In this document: piece after piece, positions 1 through 9,350 of the stretch | How the letters are laid out: each line of letters opens with the position of its first letter | Numbering within the stretch: the first letter of the stretch is position 1 | Source of the DNA: Leptolyngbya sp. PLA1 | GTDB taxonomy: Bacteria; Planctomycetota; Phycisphaerae; Phycisphaerales; UBA1924 | DNA length: 64,000 nt | Reading direction: 5' to 3' | NCBI GenBank assembly: GCA_021405315.1 | Contig: QWIH01000014.1 | Span: 1-64,000 of the forward strand | Position numbers and translations under genes: made by a program | The notes under the pieces: generated by a model | Database searches by the model: none | The model's input: only the letters and a program-made list of their open reading frames with translations | What the model was told of the DNA's origin: nothing

Positions 1-446
1 CCGTCGATCCCCGGGAGCTGGTGCGCCTCAACGAGCGGCTGGGCCGGGTCCTCTTCGAGCGGCTGCAGAAGCCCGACGACGCGGTGCCGTACTTCAAGGC
101 CGCGCTGGAGCGCGACGCCCGCCACAAGGGCGCGATGGAGGCCCTGCGCGACATCTTCGACCAGACCGGGAAGAAGGACGATCTGGTGATCATCCTCCGG
201 CGGCTGATCCCCCTGCAGGAGGACGCCAGCGGGGTGAAGCAGATCCGCATCAAGCTGGCGGAGATCATCGCGCAGACGGCGCGGCGCGAGGAGGCGCTGG
301 ACGCGGCGCGGCGGGCGCTGGAGGTGGAGCCGCACTCCATCCCCGAGCTCGATCGGCTGCAGGCCGTCTTTACGCACTTGAAGGCCTGGCCCGACGCGGT
401 GCGAACGTCGTGGGGGAGCGAGGTCGCTGTTCTCGGATCGAGTTGA
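1..446 (+). CDS. TPR-repeat protein, C-terminal part (5' end outside window)
   Basis: The frame is open from the window edge, so the true start lies upstream; the GTG at 21 is only an internal candidate. The visible ~147 residues are helical repeats of TPR type, with alternating phrases such as AVPYFKAALERDARH and ALDAARRALEVEPHS, typical of long scaffold or regulatory TPR proteins. No catalytic motif is present. After the phrase LKAWPDAVR the repeat pattern stops at once and the protein ends with about ten unrelated residues, which looks like a truncated repeat array rather than a natural capping helix. No partner can be inferred because the upstream context is missing. Confidence 0.75.
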   Translation, partial: VDPRELVRLNERLGRVLFERLQKPDDAVPYFKAALERDARHKGAMEALRDIFDQTGKKDDLVIILRRLIPLQEDASGVKQIRIKLAEIIAQTARREEALDAARRALEVEPHSIPELDRLQAVFTHLKAWPDAVRTSWGSEVAVLGSS

Positions 447-622
447 GGATGCACCCCCGGTCGCCAGAATGCTGCGAGTCGGCGGCGGATGAAGTTGGGG
501 TTTTTTCCTCACCACGGCGTGCGACACTCGGTATGCTCGCCGAGGGTGCCGGCGGGCCATGCGCGAGGCCCGGAGTGCTTGTTGTTGCTCTTTGCTCGCG
601 CGAGTGAAACCAGGAGAGGATC

Positions 623-3600
623 ATGGAACTGAACCGAGTCAGGGGACGGGTGCGTATCGCCGCGTCCATCGCGGCGGCTGTGCTGTCGCTTCTCGCGGGA
701 CGGCCCGCGGGGGCGCAGGTCCAGCCGGAGGGAGCTACGACGGCCGAGCAGGTCATCTACGTGTCGGACCTGAACCTGAACGGCCTCCGCGGGGGAATCG
801 TGGTGCCGATCGACGTGCCGGCGGCGCGTGGATCGATGCTGCTGCGCATCCCGACGGAGGACATGAAGGAACTCCCGATCGCGCTCGAGCCGAACTCGAT
901 CCGCGCGGACAACTACATGCTCATCGAGCAGATCGACGGGGGCGGATACCAGGCGGTCGATCCCGGCGAGGAGACCACGTACACGGGCTCCGTCGCCGGT
1001 ATGGGTGAAGACGCGCGCGTCGCGGGCTCCATCGTCGGCGGCAAGCTGCTGCTGGCCATCTGGATGCCCGACGGTACCCGGCGCTACGTGCAGCCACTCT
1101 CGGACTTCATCCCCGGGGCGCACCCCAGCCTGCACGTCGTCTACAAGAGCGGCGACAGCGAGTGTCAGGGCGAGTGCGGCAACACGCTGGAGCAGGAGGC
1201 GCATCGCCACGAAGCCGGCTACGGCGAGCGGGGCGTCTGCTCCGCGACGTACTGCGAGGCCCTGGTCGCGACCGACGCGGACTACGAGTACTACCTCGAT
1301 CACGGCTCCAGCAGCGTCGAGACGCAGGGGCGCATCGCGGCGGTGATCAACGTGATCAACCATCAGTACCAGCGTGACGTGCAGATCACGCACCGCATCG
1401 GGACGCAGATCGTGCGGACGACCGCGGCGGATCCGTACACATCGACCAACTCCAGCACGCTGCTGGGCGAGTTCCGCAGCGAGTGGAACGCGAACCAGAC
1501 GGCGATCAGCCGCGACGTGGCCCACCTGTTCACGGGCAAGGAAATCGACAGCAACATCATCGGCATCGCCTACGTCGGGGTGATCTGCGCCAGCACGACG
1601 ACGGGGTCCGGCTACGGCCTCTCCCAGTCGGACTTCAGCTCCTCGTTCGCGTGCGTGAGCGACCTGACGGCCCACGAGATCGGGCACAACTGGAGCGCCC
1701 AGCACTGCACCTCCTCGTGCAGTTCGACCATGAACCCGTCGATCACCTGCACGAACACCTTCGTGGGGGCCGTTGGCGTTGACAGCCAGGCCCAGATCGA
1801 TGCCCACGCCGACAGCCGGGCGTGCCTCTCGGGAGTGTCCGTGACGCCCGCCAACAACATGTGCACGGCGGCCACGCTGATCACCGGGTACGGGACCTAC
1901 ACGGGCTCCAACGTCGGTGCGACCAGCGACGGGGCGGCGCATCCGTGCGGTAGCTCCACCTCCAGTGCCTCGGTCGGTCGAAACGATGTCTGGTGGCGAT
2001 TCAGCCCGCCAGCCTCCGGGACGGTCACGATCGACACCTGCGGGTCGGCGTTCGACACGGTGCTTTCGGTCCACTCAGATTGCCCCGGCACCCCAGCGAA
2101 CGATGTGGCCTGCAACGACGACGCCGGCAGCACCAACTGCCCGAGCAACGGACTGAACTCCCGCGTGACCTTCAGCGGCGTTGCCGGCAACATCTACTAC
2201 ATCCGCGTGGCCGGCTTCTCCACCAACACCGGTGACATCACGCTCAACATCACCGGCCCCGACAACCCGAGCGAGAGCGTCTGCAGCATCGCGCAGACGC
2301 TCGTTCCGGGCACGACGATCTTCGGCTCCGTCTTTGGCGCCGGGAACGACGGCGACGCCACCTGCGGCGGCACCACCGGAAGCAACCGCGACGTCTGGTA
2401 CACCTTCACCGCGTCCTGCAACGGCACGCTCATCGTCGACACGTGCGGCACGCACGACTTCCCCGGCGTCGATGAGGGAATGGACTCGGTCCTCTCCATC
2501 CACAGCGCCTGCGCGACGGACACCAGCACTCAGCTCACATGCAACGACGATTCCGCGATCAACTGCACCCAGTCCGGTTCCGTCCGTGACTCCAGGGCGA
2601 GCACCGTCATGACCGCCGGTCAGACCGTGAAGGTCCGGGTGACGAACTTCGGCTCCTGGCCCCCCTCGGCCACGGCGTGGGGCAACGGCTACTTCCGGCT
2701 GCGCACCACGTTCACCGAGTCCGTCACCGCGCCGGTGATTACCCCCATCAGCAGCACCAGCGACACCTGCGGCACCTCCTACGCCGGCCCGACGCCCACG
2801 GTCACCGAGCCCTCGTGCATGACCGGGCTCACCTGGTCCCTCACTGCGGGTCCCGCGGGCATGACCATCAACCCGGCCACGGGGGTGGTTTCCTGGCCCA
2901 CCACGACGATCGGGAATCACCTCATCACCGTCACCGCGACCAACAGCGACGGAAGCGACTCCGAAAGCTGGACTCTCAGCGTCGCTCGGCTGAACCCCGT
3001 CATCACCGCCATCGGGAACGTGTCCCACGCCTGCGCCGGCGCCTACACCGGGCCAACGCCCACCCTCACCAACGCGGCCTGCATGAACCCGGTGACTTGG
3101 TCGCTCACCTCCGGCCCCGCGGGCATGAACATCAACGCCGCTACCGGCGTGGTGACGTGGCCCAACCCGGTTGCCGGGGTTGCCAACGTCCTGATCCGCG
3201 CCACCAACACCGAGGGCTTCGATGAAGAGGCCTGGTCCATCACCGTGACGCCCTCGGCGCCCGTCATTGTGGACGTCCCGAACGAGACCATCGCCTGTGC
3301 TCCGAGCACGTACGTCGGCCCCGTTCCCGCGCTGACCGACCCGGGCTGCATGGCGGGCATCACCTGGACGCTCGTGAACGGTCCCGCCGGCATGAGCATC
3401 AACCCCGCAACGGGCGTGGTCACATGGCCGAGTCCCACCGGCGGCGTTGCCAACGTCCGCATCCAGGCGACCAACGCCTCCGGGGCTGACACGGAGACCT
3501 GGTCCATCACGATCAACGGCGTCGCGCCCGCGATCTCCGGCCAGCCATCCGGGCAGATCGTGATCGAGGGCTCGACGGTGAACTTCATAGTCACCGCAAG

Positions 3601-3991
3601 CGGCTATCCCGGCGTGGCGTACCAGTGGCAGCGCAACAACGTCAACCTCGTGAACGGCGGCAACGTCTCCGGCGCCAACGGGCCCATGCTCACGCTCAGC
3701 CCGGTTGCACTTGGCGACTCCGCCAACTACCGCTGCGTAGTCTCCAATGCCTGCGGGAGCGTCAACTCCAACCAGGCTCGCCTCATCGTCAACCCGGCCC
3801 CATCTTGCGATCCTGACATGAATCAGGACGGCAACGCGGACCAGGACGACATCTCCTACCTCATCAACGTGGTGGGTGGCGGCTCCAACCCCACCGGCAT
3901 TAACCCCGACTTCAACTGCGACGGCAACGTCGACCAGGACGACGTCGGTGCTCTGATCGATGTCGTCGGCGGTGGCGCCTGCCCCTGCTGA
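623..3991 (+). CDS. Secreted M12B-like (reprolysin-type) zinc metallopeptidase with PPC, Ig-like and dockerin-like domains
   Basis: The 1122-residue precursor starts with a basic, hydrophobic signal peptide ending near an Ala-x-Ala site (about residues 1-32). The catalytic domain (roughly 200-400) carries the zinc motif HEIGHNWSAQH at 351-361, the HExxHxxGxxH-like arrangement of metzincins of the adamalysin/M12B group. Then come two PPC-like beta domains (about 410-545 and 555-700), three putative Ig-like repeats of ~90 residues with the recurring phrase GPAGM (about 710-990), an Ig-like domain (about 995-1060), and a C-terminal pair of calcium loops with the cores DMNQDGNADQDD and DFNCDGNVDQDD. 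AGGAG at 612-616 supports the ATG at 623. It is expected to act outside the cytoplasm. The substrate is unknown. The next gene has the same type of C-terminal tail. Confidence 0.88.
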   Translation: MELNRVRGRVRIAASIAAAVLSLLAGRPAGAQVQPEGATTAEQVIYVSDLNLNGLRGGIVVPIDVPAARGSMLLRIPTEDMKELPIALEPNSIRADNYMLIEQIDGGGYQAVDPGEETTYTGSVAGMGEDARVAGSIVGGKLLLAIWMPDGTRRYVQPLSDFIPGAHPSLHVVYKSGDSECQGECGNTLEQEAHRHEAGYGERGVCSATYCEALVATDADYEYYLDHGSSSVETQGRIAAVINVINHQYQRDVQITHRIGTQIVRTTAADPYTSTNSSTLLGEFRSEWNANQTAISRDVAHLFTGKEIDSNIIGIAYVGVICASTTTGSGYGLSQSDFSSSFACVSDLTAHEIGHNWSAQHCTSSCSSTMNPSITCTNTFVGAVGVDSQAQIDAHADSRACLSGVSVTPANNMCTAATLITGYGTYTGSNVGATSDGAAHPCGSSTSSASVGRNDVWWRFSPPASGTVTIDTCGSAFDTVLSVHSDCPGTPANDVACNDDAGSTNCPSNGLNSRVTFSGVAGNIYYIRVAGFSTNTGDITLNITGPDNPSESVCSIAQTLVPGTTIFGSVFGAGNDGDATCGGTTGSNRDVWYTFTASCNGTLIVDTCGTHDFPGVDEGMDSVLSIHSACATDTSTQLTCNDDSAINCTQSGSVRDSRASTVMTAGQTVKVRVTNFGSWPPSATAWGNGYFRLRTTFTESVTAPVITPISSTSDTCGTSYAGPTPTVTEPSCMTGLTWSLTAGPAGMTINPATGVVSWPTTTIGNHLITVTATNSDGSDSESWTLSVARLNPVITAIGNVSHACAGAYTGPTPTLTNAACMNPVTWSLTSGPAGMNINAATGVVTWPNPVAGVANVLIRATNTEGFDEEAWSITVTPSAPVIVDVPNETIACAPSTYVGPVPALTDPGCMAGITWTLVNGPAGMSINPATGVVTWPSPTGGVANVRIQATNASGADTETWSITINGVAPAISGQPSGQIVIEGSTVNFIVTASGYPGVAYQWQRNNVNLVNGGNVSGANGPMLTLSPVALGDSANYRCVVSNACGSVNSNQARLIVNPAPSCDPDMNQDGNADQDDISYLINVVGGGSNPTGINPDFNCDGNVDQDDVGALIDVVGGGACPC

Positions 3992-4003
3992 ACTGCTCGT
4001 ATC

Positions 4004-4037
4004 CCACCCCTCTCGGGAAGCCGAGAGGGGTGGTTTT
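4004..4037 (+). terminator. Intrinsic terminator of the M12B-like peptidase gene
   Basis: A perfect 13-base stem (4004-4016 with 4021-4033) closes a GAAG tetraloop and is followed by TTTT at 4034-4037, 13 bases after the stop codon. Confidence 0.9.
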
Positions 4038-4245
4038 GCGGGAGCCGCGGGCCCAAGACCCCGCCTGACGCGGTCCCCCGACGGACGCCGGTGACTTGTT
4101 TTCGCGCATTCCCTCTCGCGGAATTCCGGCTTTCATGTCAGAATGTCCGCGCATCACGCTAGCGAGGATGGGCGGCGGCCGCGCACGGCCTCCGATCCAG
4201 TCTGCCGGTGTGGTGCCGAGGCCCAGGGGCCCGGGAGGGAGCGTC

Positions 4246-7200
4246 ATGATGCGTTGCGTAACGAACCGTGGTTCTCGGGCGGCGGTCATTGCTTGTGTGG
4301 CCGGGATGGCCATCGGCGCGACGGCACAGGCGCAGGTCCGCGACTGGAATGGCGGTTCGGGCAGTTGGCACGTGGCATCGAACTGGTCCCCCAGCGACGT
4401 GCCGGACACCGGGGGCGAGATCGCCCAGGTGGTGGCCCCCGGGGCGTACACCATTGCCGTGTCGTCAACCACCACCGTCGGTTCGATCCAGGCGGCGAAC
4501 CTCGCCGCGACGATCGCGGTGTCTCCGGGAATCGAGCTGCGAATCGCCGGCTCGTGCACGAACAGCAGCACCATTCTGATCAACGCGACCGGTGCGAACT
4601 CCGGCACGCTCTTCCGGCTCATCAACCCGCTGTTGCTCGACGGCATCGGTCAACTCAGGCTCAACGCGTTCCCGGGCAACCTCAACTCGGCCTACATCAC
4701 CGACAACGGCGGCGGCCAGACCCTTACCAACGGAGTTTCGCACTCGATTCTCGGTGTCGGCGCGGTGTATGGCAACCTGACGAACAACGGCGTAGTCATC
4801 GCGGATGTCGGCGGCGCCAGGCTCGACCTCAACGGCTCAACCAAGAACAACAACGGCGCGTTCCGCGCGCAGGCTGGTGCCGAGTTGCTGATCACGTCCA
4901 CGACGGTGAACCAGATCCCTGCCGCGACGATCGCCGCGGACGCGGGGCTGGTGTCCATCTGCAACAGCACGATCAGCGGCGGGACCATCGAGGCGGTGAA
5001 CGGGGGCGAGGTCAGGAACACCTGCACCAGCCACTACGCGAGCGCCGGCATCGAGGGGCCATTCGTGATGGAGTTTGGTGCCGAAGCTCGCCTGATTACC
5101 CAGCTCGCGCTGGACGGAACGTTTACCGTCAACCGGAGCGCCGTGAACTCCGGCACCCTCGTCCGGGCGCTCACAAACGTTGATCTGATCGGGTCCGGGC
5201 AGCTCATCCTCAACGCCAACGGCGGAAACCTCGACAGCGCCTTCATTCAAGATAATGGCGGGGGGCAGGTGTTCTCGAACCTCGGCCCCACGATCCGTGG
5301 CTCCGGACGCATCTATCCGAACTTCGTCAACACGGCGCTGGTGACCGCCGATGCCAGCGGCCGCACGCTGAGCCTGTACGGCGCGACCAAGACAAACTCC
5401 GGGGTCCTTCGGGCGGAGAACGGGGGAACGCTGGACATCCGCGCCACGACGCTGAATCAGACCGGCGCCGGGGAGGTCCGGGCCCTGGGCGGAGATGTCA
5501 CCATCTGCGGCGCCACGGTCACCGGCGGGCGGCTGATCGCGATGCCCGGCTTCCGGTTGCAGCAGGTGTGCACGTCGCACTTCGGGGGTGTTCAGATGGA
5601 GGGCGCCTTCACCCTCGCGCCAGGCAACGAGATGCGGCTCACCAGCTCGATCTCAAACCAGGGCGTCATCACGGTGAACAGCACGGGTGCGAATAGCGGC
5701 ACGCTCGTTCGAAGTCTGAGCTCGCTCACACTCTCCGGTGGGGGGGTTGTCGAGCTCAACGCGCACCCCTCGAATCTCGACAGCGCCTATCTGTTCGACA
5801 ACGGCGGGGGGCAGGTCTTCACCAATGCCGATAACACGATCCGTGGAACAGGGCGCATCTACTCGAACTTCGAGAATGACGGCCTTGTCGATGCACACCT
5901 CGCCGGGCGGACGCTCGACCTCAACGGCTCGACGAAGGTCAATCGGTCGCTCATGCGCAGCACCAATGGCGGGAACCTGGGGGTCAGCGCCTGCACACTG
6001 AACCAGTTGACGGGGCCGGGAGAGCTGCTCGCTTCTGACGCCAGCGTCACCATCTCGGGCAGCACGATCCGCGGCGGGCTCGTGCGTTCCACCGGGCCCA
6101 CCGGCCTGGTCACCATCGCCTCCACCACGCATTTCCAGGAGGGAGTGACCTTTTCCGGCGAGATGCGCATCACCCCCGGGATCGAGCTCCGGCTGGCGAC
6201 CCCCGACGCCCTCACCAACAACGGGCAGATCGTTCTCAACACCTCCGGGCTCAACTCGGGAACGCTCATCCGGGCGCTCTCGGACACCACGTTCGCCGGC
6301 AACGGGGTGCTGCTGCTCAACGCATATCCCGGCAACCTCGACTCGGCCTACCTCTTCGATAACGGCGGAGGTCAGACCACGACAAACGGTCCCGGCCACA
6401 CGATCCGAGGGTGCGGGACCATCCACTCGAACTTTGTCAACAACGGGCGGGTCCTCGCCGATCAGACCGGCCGCACGCTCCGCCTGAACGGCAGCACCAA
6501 GACGAACAACAATCTGATGAAGGCCATGGCCGGCGGCACGCTGCTCATGAACGGCCTGACACTCAACCAGTCCGCATCGGGGCTTGTCGAGGCGGAGTCG
6601 GGCTCTTCAGTTGTCCTCTGCAACTCGTTCGTCACGGGCGGAATCCTGCGGGCTCTGCCCGGCGGGTTGTGGGACGCGACCTGCACCAACCACATGAACG
6701 CGGTCACGCTCGAAGGTGATGGGCGGGTGGCCCAGGGGAACGAACTGCGCCTCATCGGCGGGATCACCAACCACGGCAGGATCGTTCTCAACACGGCCGG
6801 GGCAAACGCTGCAACGCAGGTGCGAGCGCTCAACGCCCTCACGCTGTCGGGCTCGGGAACGCTGGTTCTCAACGCATTCCCCGGCAATCTCGACACGGCC
6901 TACCTCTCCGACAACGGCGGGGGGCAGGTCATCACCAACGGTCCGGGGCATGAGATCGCCGGTCTGGGCCGGTTCCAGGCGACCGTGGTCAACCAGGGAA
7001 TCCTGGCCCCGGGCGACGGCCCGGCGGCGGTCGGCTCGCTCCAGCCCAGGAGGCAACTCACCTGCACCCCGACCTCCGAGATCCGCATCGATGTGACCGG
7101 GCCCGGCAACAGCTCCTCCAACTTCGACACCATCAGCAGCAACTCGCCCATGACCATCGACGGCACGCTCTACGCTCGCGCGACGGGCTATACGCCCGGC

Positions 7201-7497
7201 CTCGGCGAGACCTTCGACATCATCACGGGGTCCTTGCGCACGGGGATCTTCGCGGTCACCGACACGAAGGGGTTCCGCGTGGATTACCTCCCCAACGGAG
7301 TGCGCCTTACCGCCATTTGCGAGCCCGATCTCAACGAGGACGGGAACGTCGATCAGGATGACGTGCTGTACCTCATCAATGTCATCGGCGGCGGCGACAA
7401 CCCCACGGGCATCGACCCGGATTTCAACCGTGACGGCAACGTTGACCAGGACGACGTGGGGGCCCTGATCAACGCCGTGGCCGGCGGCGGCTGCTGA
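4246..7497 (+). CDS. Exported repeat protein with C-terminal dockerin-like domain
   Basis: The chosen start is ATG 4246: GGGAGGGA lies at 4233-4240 and the next ~28 residues form a signal peptide. The frame is open further upstream (to 4096) but that stretch is not signal-like. The mature protein is built from large repeats of about 183 residues, each with phrases like NSGTLVR, LNAxPGNLDSAY, DNGGGQ, LNGSTK and a spaced cysteine pair. The pattern suggests a beta-helical, passenger-like stalk. The last ~55 residues hold two calcium-loop motifs (DLNEDGNVDQDD, DFNRDGNVDQDD), nearly the same as in the preceding peptidase. No enzymatic motif was found. A surface or extracellular structural role is an inference. 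Confidence 0.82.
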   Translation: MMRCVTNRGSRAAVIACVAGMAIGATAQAQVRDWNGGSGSWHVASNWSPSDVPDTGGEIAQVVAPGAYTIAVSSTTTVGSIQAANLAATIAVSPGIELRIAGSCTNSSTILINATGANSGTLFRLINPLLLDGIGQLRLNAFPGNLNSAYITDNGGGQTLTNGVSHSILGVGAVYGNLTNNGVVIADVGGARLDLNGSTKNNNGAFRAQAGAELLITSTTVNQIPAATIAADAGLVSICNSTISGGTIEAVNGGEVRNTCTSHYASAGIEGPFVMEFGAEARLITQLALDGTFTVNRSAVNSGTLVRALTNVDLIGSGQLILNANGGNLDSAFIQDNGGGQVFSNLGPTIRGSGRIYPNFVNTALVTADASGRTLSLYGATKTNSGVLRAENGGTLDIRATTLNQTGAGEVRALGGDVTICGATVTGGRLIAMPGFRLQQVCTSHFGGVQMEGAFTLAPGNEMRLTSSISNQGVITVNSTGANSGTLVRSLSSLTLSGGGVVELNAHPSNLDSAYLFDNGGGQVFTNADNTIRGTGRIYSNFENDGLVDAHLAGRTLDLNGSTKVNRSLMRSTNGGNLGVSACTLNQLTGPGELLASDASVTISGSTIRGGLVRSTGPTGLVTIASTTHFQEGVTFSGEMRITPGIELRLATPDALTNNGQIVLNTSGLNSGTLIRALSDTTFAGNGVLLLNAYPGNLDSAYLFDNGGGQTTTNGPGHTIRGCGTIHSNFVNNGRVLADQTGRTLRLNGSTKTNNNLMKAMAGGTLLMNGLTLNQSASGLVEAESGSSVVLCNSFVTGGILRALPGGLWDATCTNHMNAVTLEGDGRVAQGNELRLIGGITNHGRIVLNTAGANAATQVRALNALTLSGSGTLVLNAFPGNLDTAYLSDNGGGQVITNGPGHEIAGLGRFQATVVNQGILAPGDGPAAVGSLQPRRQLTCTPTSEIRIDVTGPGNSSSNFDTISSNSPMTIDGTLYARATGYTPGLGETFDIITGSLRTGIFAVTDTKGFRVDYLPNGVRLTAICEPDLNEDGNVDQDDVLYLINVIGGGDNPTGIDPDFNRDGNVDQDDVGALINAVAGGGC
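4531..7010 (+). repeat. About 4.5 tandem coding repeats of ~550 bp
   Basis: Equivalent codons for the phrase (I/N)E(L/M)RL recur at about 4531, 5081, 5629, 6181 and 6739, a spacing of 548-558 bases. The fifth unit breaks off at about 7010. Copies are diverged in sequence but keep in-frame length, so this is an old protein-level duplication. Confidence 0.8.
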
Positions 7498-7520
7498 CCC
7501 AAGTCCGGAGGAGAGCGAGG

Positions 7521-7552
7521 GCCGCCTGTCACACACCCCGGCAGGCGGCTTT
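7521..7552 (+). terminator. Probable terminator of the repeat-protein gene
   Basis: GCCGCCTG (7521-7528) pairs with CAGGCGGC (7542-7549) across a 13-base loop and is followed by TTT. It lies between two convergent genes and could also serve the minus-strand gene. Confidence 0.55.
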
Positions 7553-7568
7553 CGCGCGGGGTGCCTGT

Positions 7569-9281
7569 TCAGGTCGATGCAAGGCCGATGCACCGGTCGA
7601 TCCGTGCGAGGACCCGCGCCTTGCCGAGCACCGCCAGCGACTCCGGGAGTGGGGGGCTGACGGCGACGCCCGCGATCGCAACGCGGATCGGCTGCGCCAC
7701 GAGCCCCATGCCGCCGTTCTGCTGAGCCATCTGCTCGAGCACCCCGTGGAGGACCTCGGGCTCGAAGGGTTCCGCCGCAGCGAGTCTCGCGCGTGCGTCG
7801 GCCAGCAGGCGAAGGCCCGCCCCGCCGGCGCTCTGCAGGTGCTTGGCGACTGCGCCCTGGTCGAGGGTATAGGACGCGTCATCGAGCAGCGCAAACGCCG
7901 CGGCCTTGGCCCCGTCCCGCAGCGTTCGTGCGCGGGCCTTCACCGCCCGGGCGAGCCAAGGCCAGCGATCCGTCGGCACGGCGCGGACGAGCGCGGGCTC
8001 GAACTCCTCGCACCAGTGGCGCCAGCGTGCGGCGAACTCGGCGTCCGGCAGCGCCGCGATGGCGTCCGCGTTGAACGCCAGGAGCTTCAGACGGTCAAAC
8101 TTGCTGTTTGTGCGGCCGATCCGCTCGATGGAGAAGTGCTGGCGCAGGAACGCCAGATCGAACTTCTCCAGGTCCTTCCCATCCGGGGATTTCATCCCCG
8201 GGTTCCACCCGAGGAGGCCGAGAAAGTTGCACATCGCCTCCGGCAGATAGCCCGCGGCTCTGAAGTCGCATACCTCGATCTCCGGCAGCGTCACGTCATA
8301 GACGCGGGCGATCCGCTCCGCGACCGCGAGCGAGTCGTTGTCTTTGGCGAGGAACGAGGCGACCTCGGACTCAGGCAGCTCGAGCGCCGCCGCGGCAGCG
8401 GCAGGGGTGAGCCCCTTGGACACACGCTCCTGCAGCTTGGCGCGCGCGGCCTTGGCCTTGTCACGCTTGCTCATCTTGGAGTTGTCCATGTTCATGATGA
8501 GAGGCATGTGCGCGTAGATCGGCGTGCGGAAGCCAAGGGCCTGCTGGAGCGCGACATGCCTTGGCGTGTTCGCCAGGTGCTCCTGCGCCCGCATCACGTG
8601 GCTGACACCCATGGTCTCGTCATCCACCACGACCGCGAAGTGGTACGTGGGGAATCCGTCCGCCTTGCGGATGACGAAATCATCGAGCTCTCCCGCCGCG
8701 ATCTTCACGGCGCCCAGCACCCGGTCCTGCACAATGATCTCGTGGGCGGGGGCGACGAAGCGCAGGACGTGCGACTCTCCGGCGAGCGCCCGGTCCCAGC
8801 GGGCCTTCAGGGCGTCGTTGAAACGCCCCGGCTCGATCTCCTCCGGGCGCGGGTAGCGGTACGTCTTCTTCGCCGCGACCGCCTCGCGACGCTGCGCGTC
8901 GATGACCTCCGGGGTTTCGAACGCGGGGTAGGCACGCCCGGCCTTCACGAGTTGTTCGGCGCAGCGGTTATAGAGAGAGACGCGCCGGGCCTGGAAGTAG
9001 GGGCCCACGCCCCGGGCGTCCCCGCCCACGGTTCGCCCGTCAGCCAGCGAGAGGACCGGCCCGTCGTCCCACTCGATGCCCAGCCACGCAAGGTCCTCCA
9101 TGATGCCCCTGGCCGAGTCATCGCTGCTTCGGGCGGCGTCAGTGTCCTCGATGCGGAGCATGAACCGGCCGCCCTGGTTCTTGGCATATGCCCAGCAGAA
9201 CAGGGCGGAGCGTGCCCCTCCGACATGGAGGTGTCCGGTGGGGCTGGGGGCGAAGCGAGTGACGACCGGGGAGGCGCTCAT
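7569..9281 (-). CDS. gltX: Glutamyl-tRNA synthetase
   Basis: Class I aminoacyl-tRNA synthetase that charges tRNA-Glu (and possibly tRNA-Gln) with glutamate in the cytoplasm. The HIGH-type signature is the HLHVG of PTGHLHVGGAR at residues 17-21, followed by the GluRS motif RIEDTD. The KMSKR loop is at 269-273. The C-terminal helical anticodon-binding part is present, so the gene is complete at 570 residues, longer than the usual ~470-500 because of small insertions. The ATG at 9281 is supported by a TACTCT box ending 8 bases upstream. It is divergent from a lipoprotein gene. No GatCAB genes are nearby, so tRNA-Gln specificity cannot be judged. Confidence 0.95.
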   Translation of the reverse strand: MSASPVVTRFAPSPTGHLHVGGARSALFCWAYAKNQGGRFMLRIEDTDAARSSDDSARGIMEDLAWLGIEWDDGPVLSLADGRTVGGDARGVGPYFQARRVSLYNRCAEQLVKAGRAYPAFETPEVIDAQRREAVAAKKTYRYPRPEEIEPGRFNDALKARWDRALAGESHVLRFVAPAHEIIVQDRVLGAVKIAAGELDDFVIRKADGFPTYHFAVVVDDETMGVSHVMRAQEHLANTPRHVALQQALGFRTPIYAHMPLIMNMDNSKMSKRDKAKAARAKLQERVSKGLTPAAAAAALELPESEVASFLAKDNDSLAVAERIARVYDVTLPEIEVCDFRAAGYLPEAMCNFLGLLGWNPGMKSPDGKDLEKFDLAFLRQHFSIERIGRTNSKFDRLKLLAFNADAIAALPDAEFAARWRHWCEEFEPALVRAVPTDRWPWLARAVKARARTLRDGAKAAAFALLDDASYTLDQGAVAKHLQSAGGAGLRLLADARARLAAAEPFEPEVLHGVLEQMAQQNGGMGLVAQPIRVAIAGVAVSPPLPESLAVLGKARVLARIDRCIGLAST

Positions 9282-9289
9282 GGGGCGTT

Positions 9290-9295
9290 AGAGTA
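9290..9295 (-). promoter_or_regulatory. TANNNT -10 box of gltX (near-leaderless)
   Basis: TACTCT on the minus strand ends 8 bases before the gltX ATG. No Shine-Dalgarno sequence lies between. Confidence 0.6.
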
Positions 9296-9338
9296 CGTCC
9301 GCGCAGCGGGCGGCGGTTCGAGACGCGGCGGCCCGGTG

Positions 9339-9344
9339 TATGCT
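9339..9344 (+). promoter_or_regulatory. TANNNT -10 box of the first DUF2959-like gene (leaderless)
   Basis: TATGCT ends 6 bases before the GTG start at 9351, so the transcript should begin at or next to the start codon. Confidence 0.65.
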
Positions 9345-9350
9345 CCTCCC

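Noticed and set aside
509..2074. 521-codon minus-strand frame opposite the M12B-like peptidase
   Set aside because: Antisense shadow with Arg/Asp/Val-rich low-complexity composition.
7746..9350. Upstream extension of the first DUF2959-like frame across gltX
   Set aside because: It is antisense to gltX; the real lipoprotein starts at GTG 9351 with a signal peptide and a -10 box.
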